Positions 5,854 to 5,960 of a stretch of 5,960 nucleotides of DNA are shown here, one piece after another. Source of the DNA: Caldisericia bacterium (GTDB taxonomy: Bacteria; Caldisericota; Caldisericia; UBA6126); contig JAQVYZ010000075.1 of the NCBI GenBank assembly GCA_028708485.1, positions 1 through 5,960 of the forward strand. Direction: 5' to 3'. The number at the start of each line of letters is the position of its first letter. The stretch's first letter is position 1. Both the position numbers and the translations under genes were made by a program. The notes under the pieces are model-generated. The model ran no database searches. It worked only from the letters and a program-made list of their open reading frames with translations, and was not told the DNA's origin.

Positions 5854-5960
5854 GTGAATAAACGAATTTTTTGGTAGATTGGTGTTGTTTTGGTAATTTT
5901 CTCACTCAGTATCCCGATTTCACAGCTGAAAGCTGCTGATTTCCGGTCTTCCGACCAAAC
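5854..5960 (+). pseudogene. 5' end of a secreted or envelope protein gene interrupted by TAG at codon 8
   Basis: From a GTG with a perfect Shine-Dalgarno site the frame reads VNKRIFW, then TAG (5875-5877), then IGVVLVIFSLSIPIS, QLKAA and DFRSSDQ to the window edge. Read through the TAG, this is a textbook signal peptide: a basic N-region, a hydrophobic core and a likely cleavage site around KAA-D. Both sides of the stop lie in the same frame, so one substitution (for example TGG to TAG, giving FWWIG) explains it better than an indel. Restart codons after the stop are poor: TTG at 5890 lacks a ribosome site and would remove the basic N-region. The ADFRSSDQ segment faintly recalls the start of exported proteins of the bactofilin-like, polymer-forming type, but this is weak. 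The gene may be a pseudogene, a sequencing error or a readthrough case. It lies 31 bp behind the slipin and would be part of the same operon. Confidence 0.5.

Overview
The window is an ordinary stretch of bacterial chromosome, mid-40s percent GC by eye, holding two divergent gene blocks separated by a 141-bp intergenic region at 2860-3000. The sequence does not fix the lineage. The genes are bacterial (LepA, GlmU, a long-type PurC, an NfeD/paraslipin pair), most starts have Shine-Dalgarno sites, the tRNA lacks an encoded CCA, and all five complete genes end in TAA or TGA. A deep-branching or candidate phylum is possible, but that is a guess.

Left block, minus strand, read from right to left. 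lepA (2859 to 1060) encodes the ribosomal GTPase EF4. A strong promoter-like pair starts at the base directly after the lepA stop (1059 to 1032) and is placed to begin transcription about four bases before tRNA-Gln(UUG) (1019 to 948). glmU (from 924) follows 23 bases after the tRNA with no visible terminator and runs off the left edge. Its pyrophosphorylase domain is complete and the acetyltransferase domain is cut.

Right block, plus strand. purE (3001-3507), purC (3497-4393), a short NfeD membrane protein (4417-4851) and a paraslipin of the SPFH family (4848-5822) form a tight operon with overlaps of 11 and 4 bp and one 23-bp gap. purE and purC supply two successive steps of purine synthesis (AIR to CAIR to SAICAR). 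NfeD and slipin are a well-known membrane-associated pair. A further gene begins at 5854 with a perfect AGGAGG site and a signal-peptide-like N-terminus, but codon 8 is an in-frame TAG.

No mobile element, CRISPR array or phage gene is visible, and I see no clear new biological system. The points most worth a second look are the amber codon in the last gene, the tRNA-Gln/glmU transcript, the absence of a ribosome binding site at lepA with a -10-like box almost touching its start, the palindrome inside the lepA promoter, and the divergent nucleotidyltransferase signature of GlmU.
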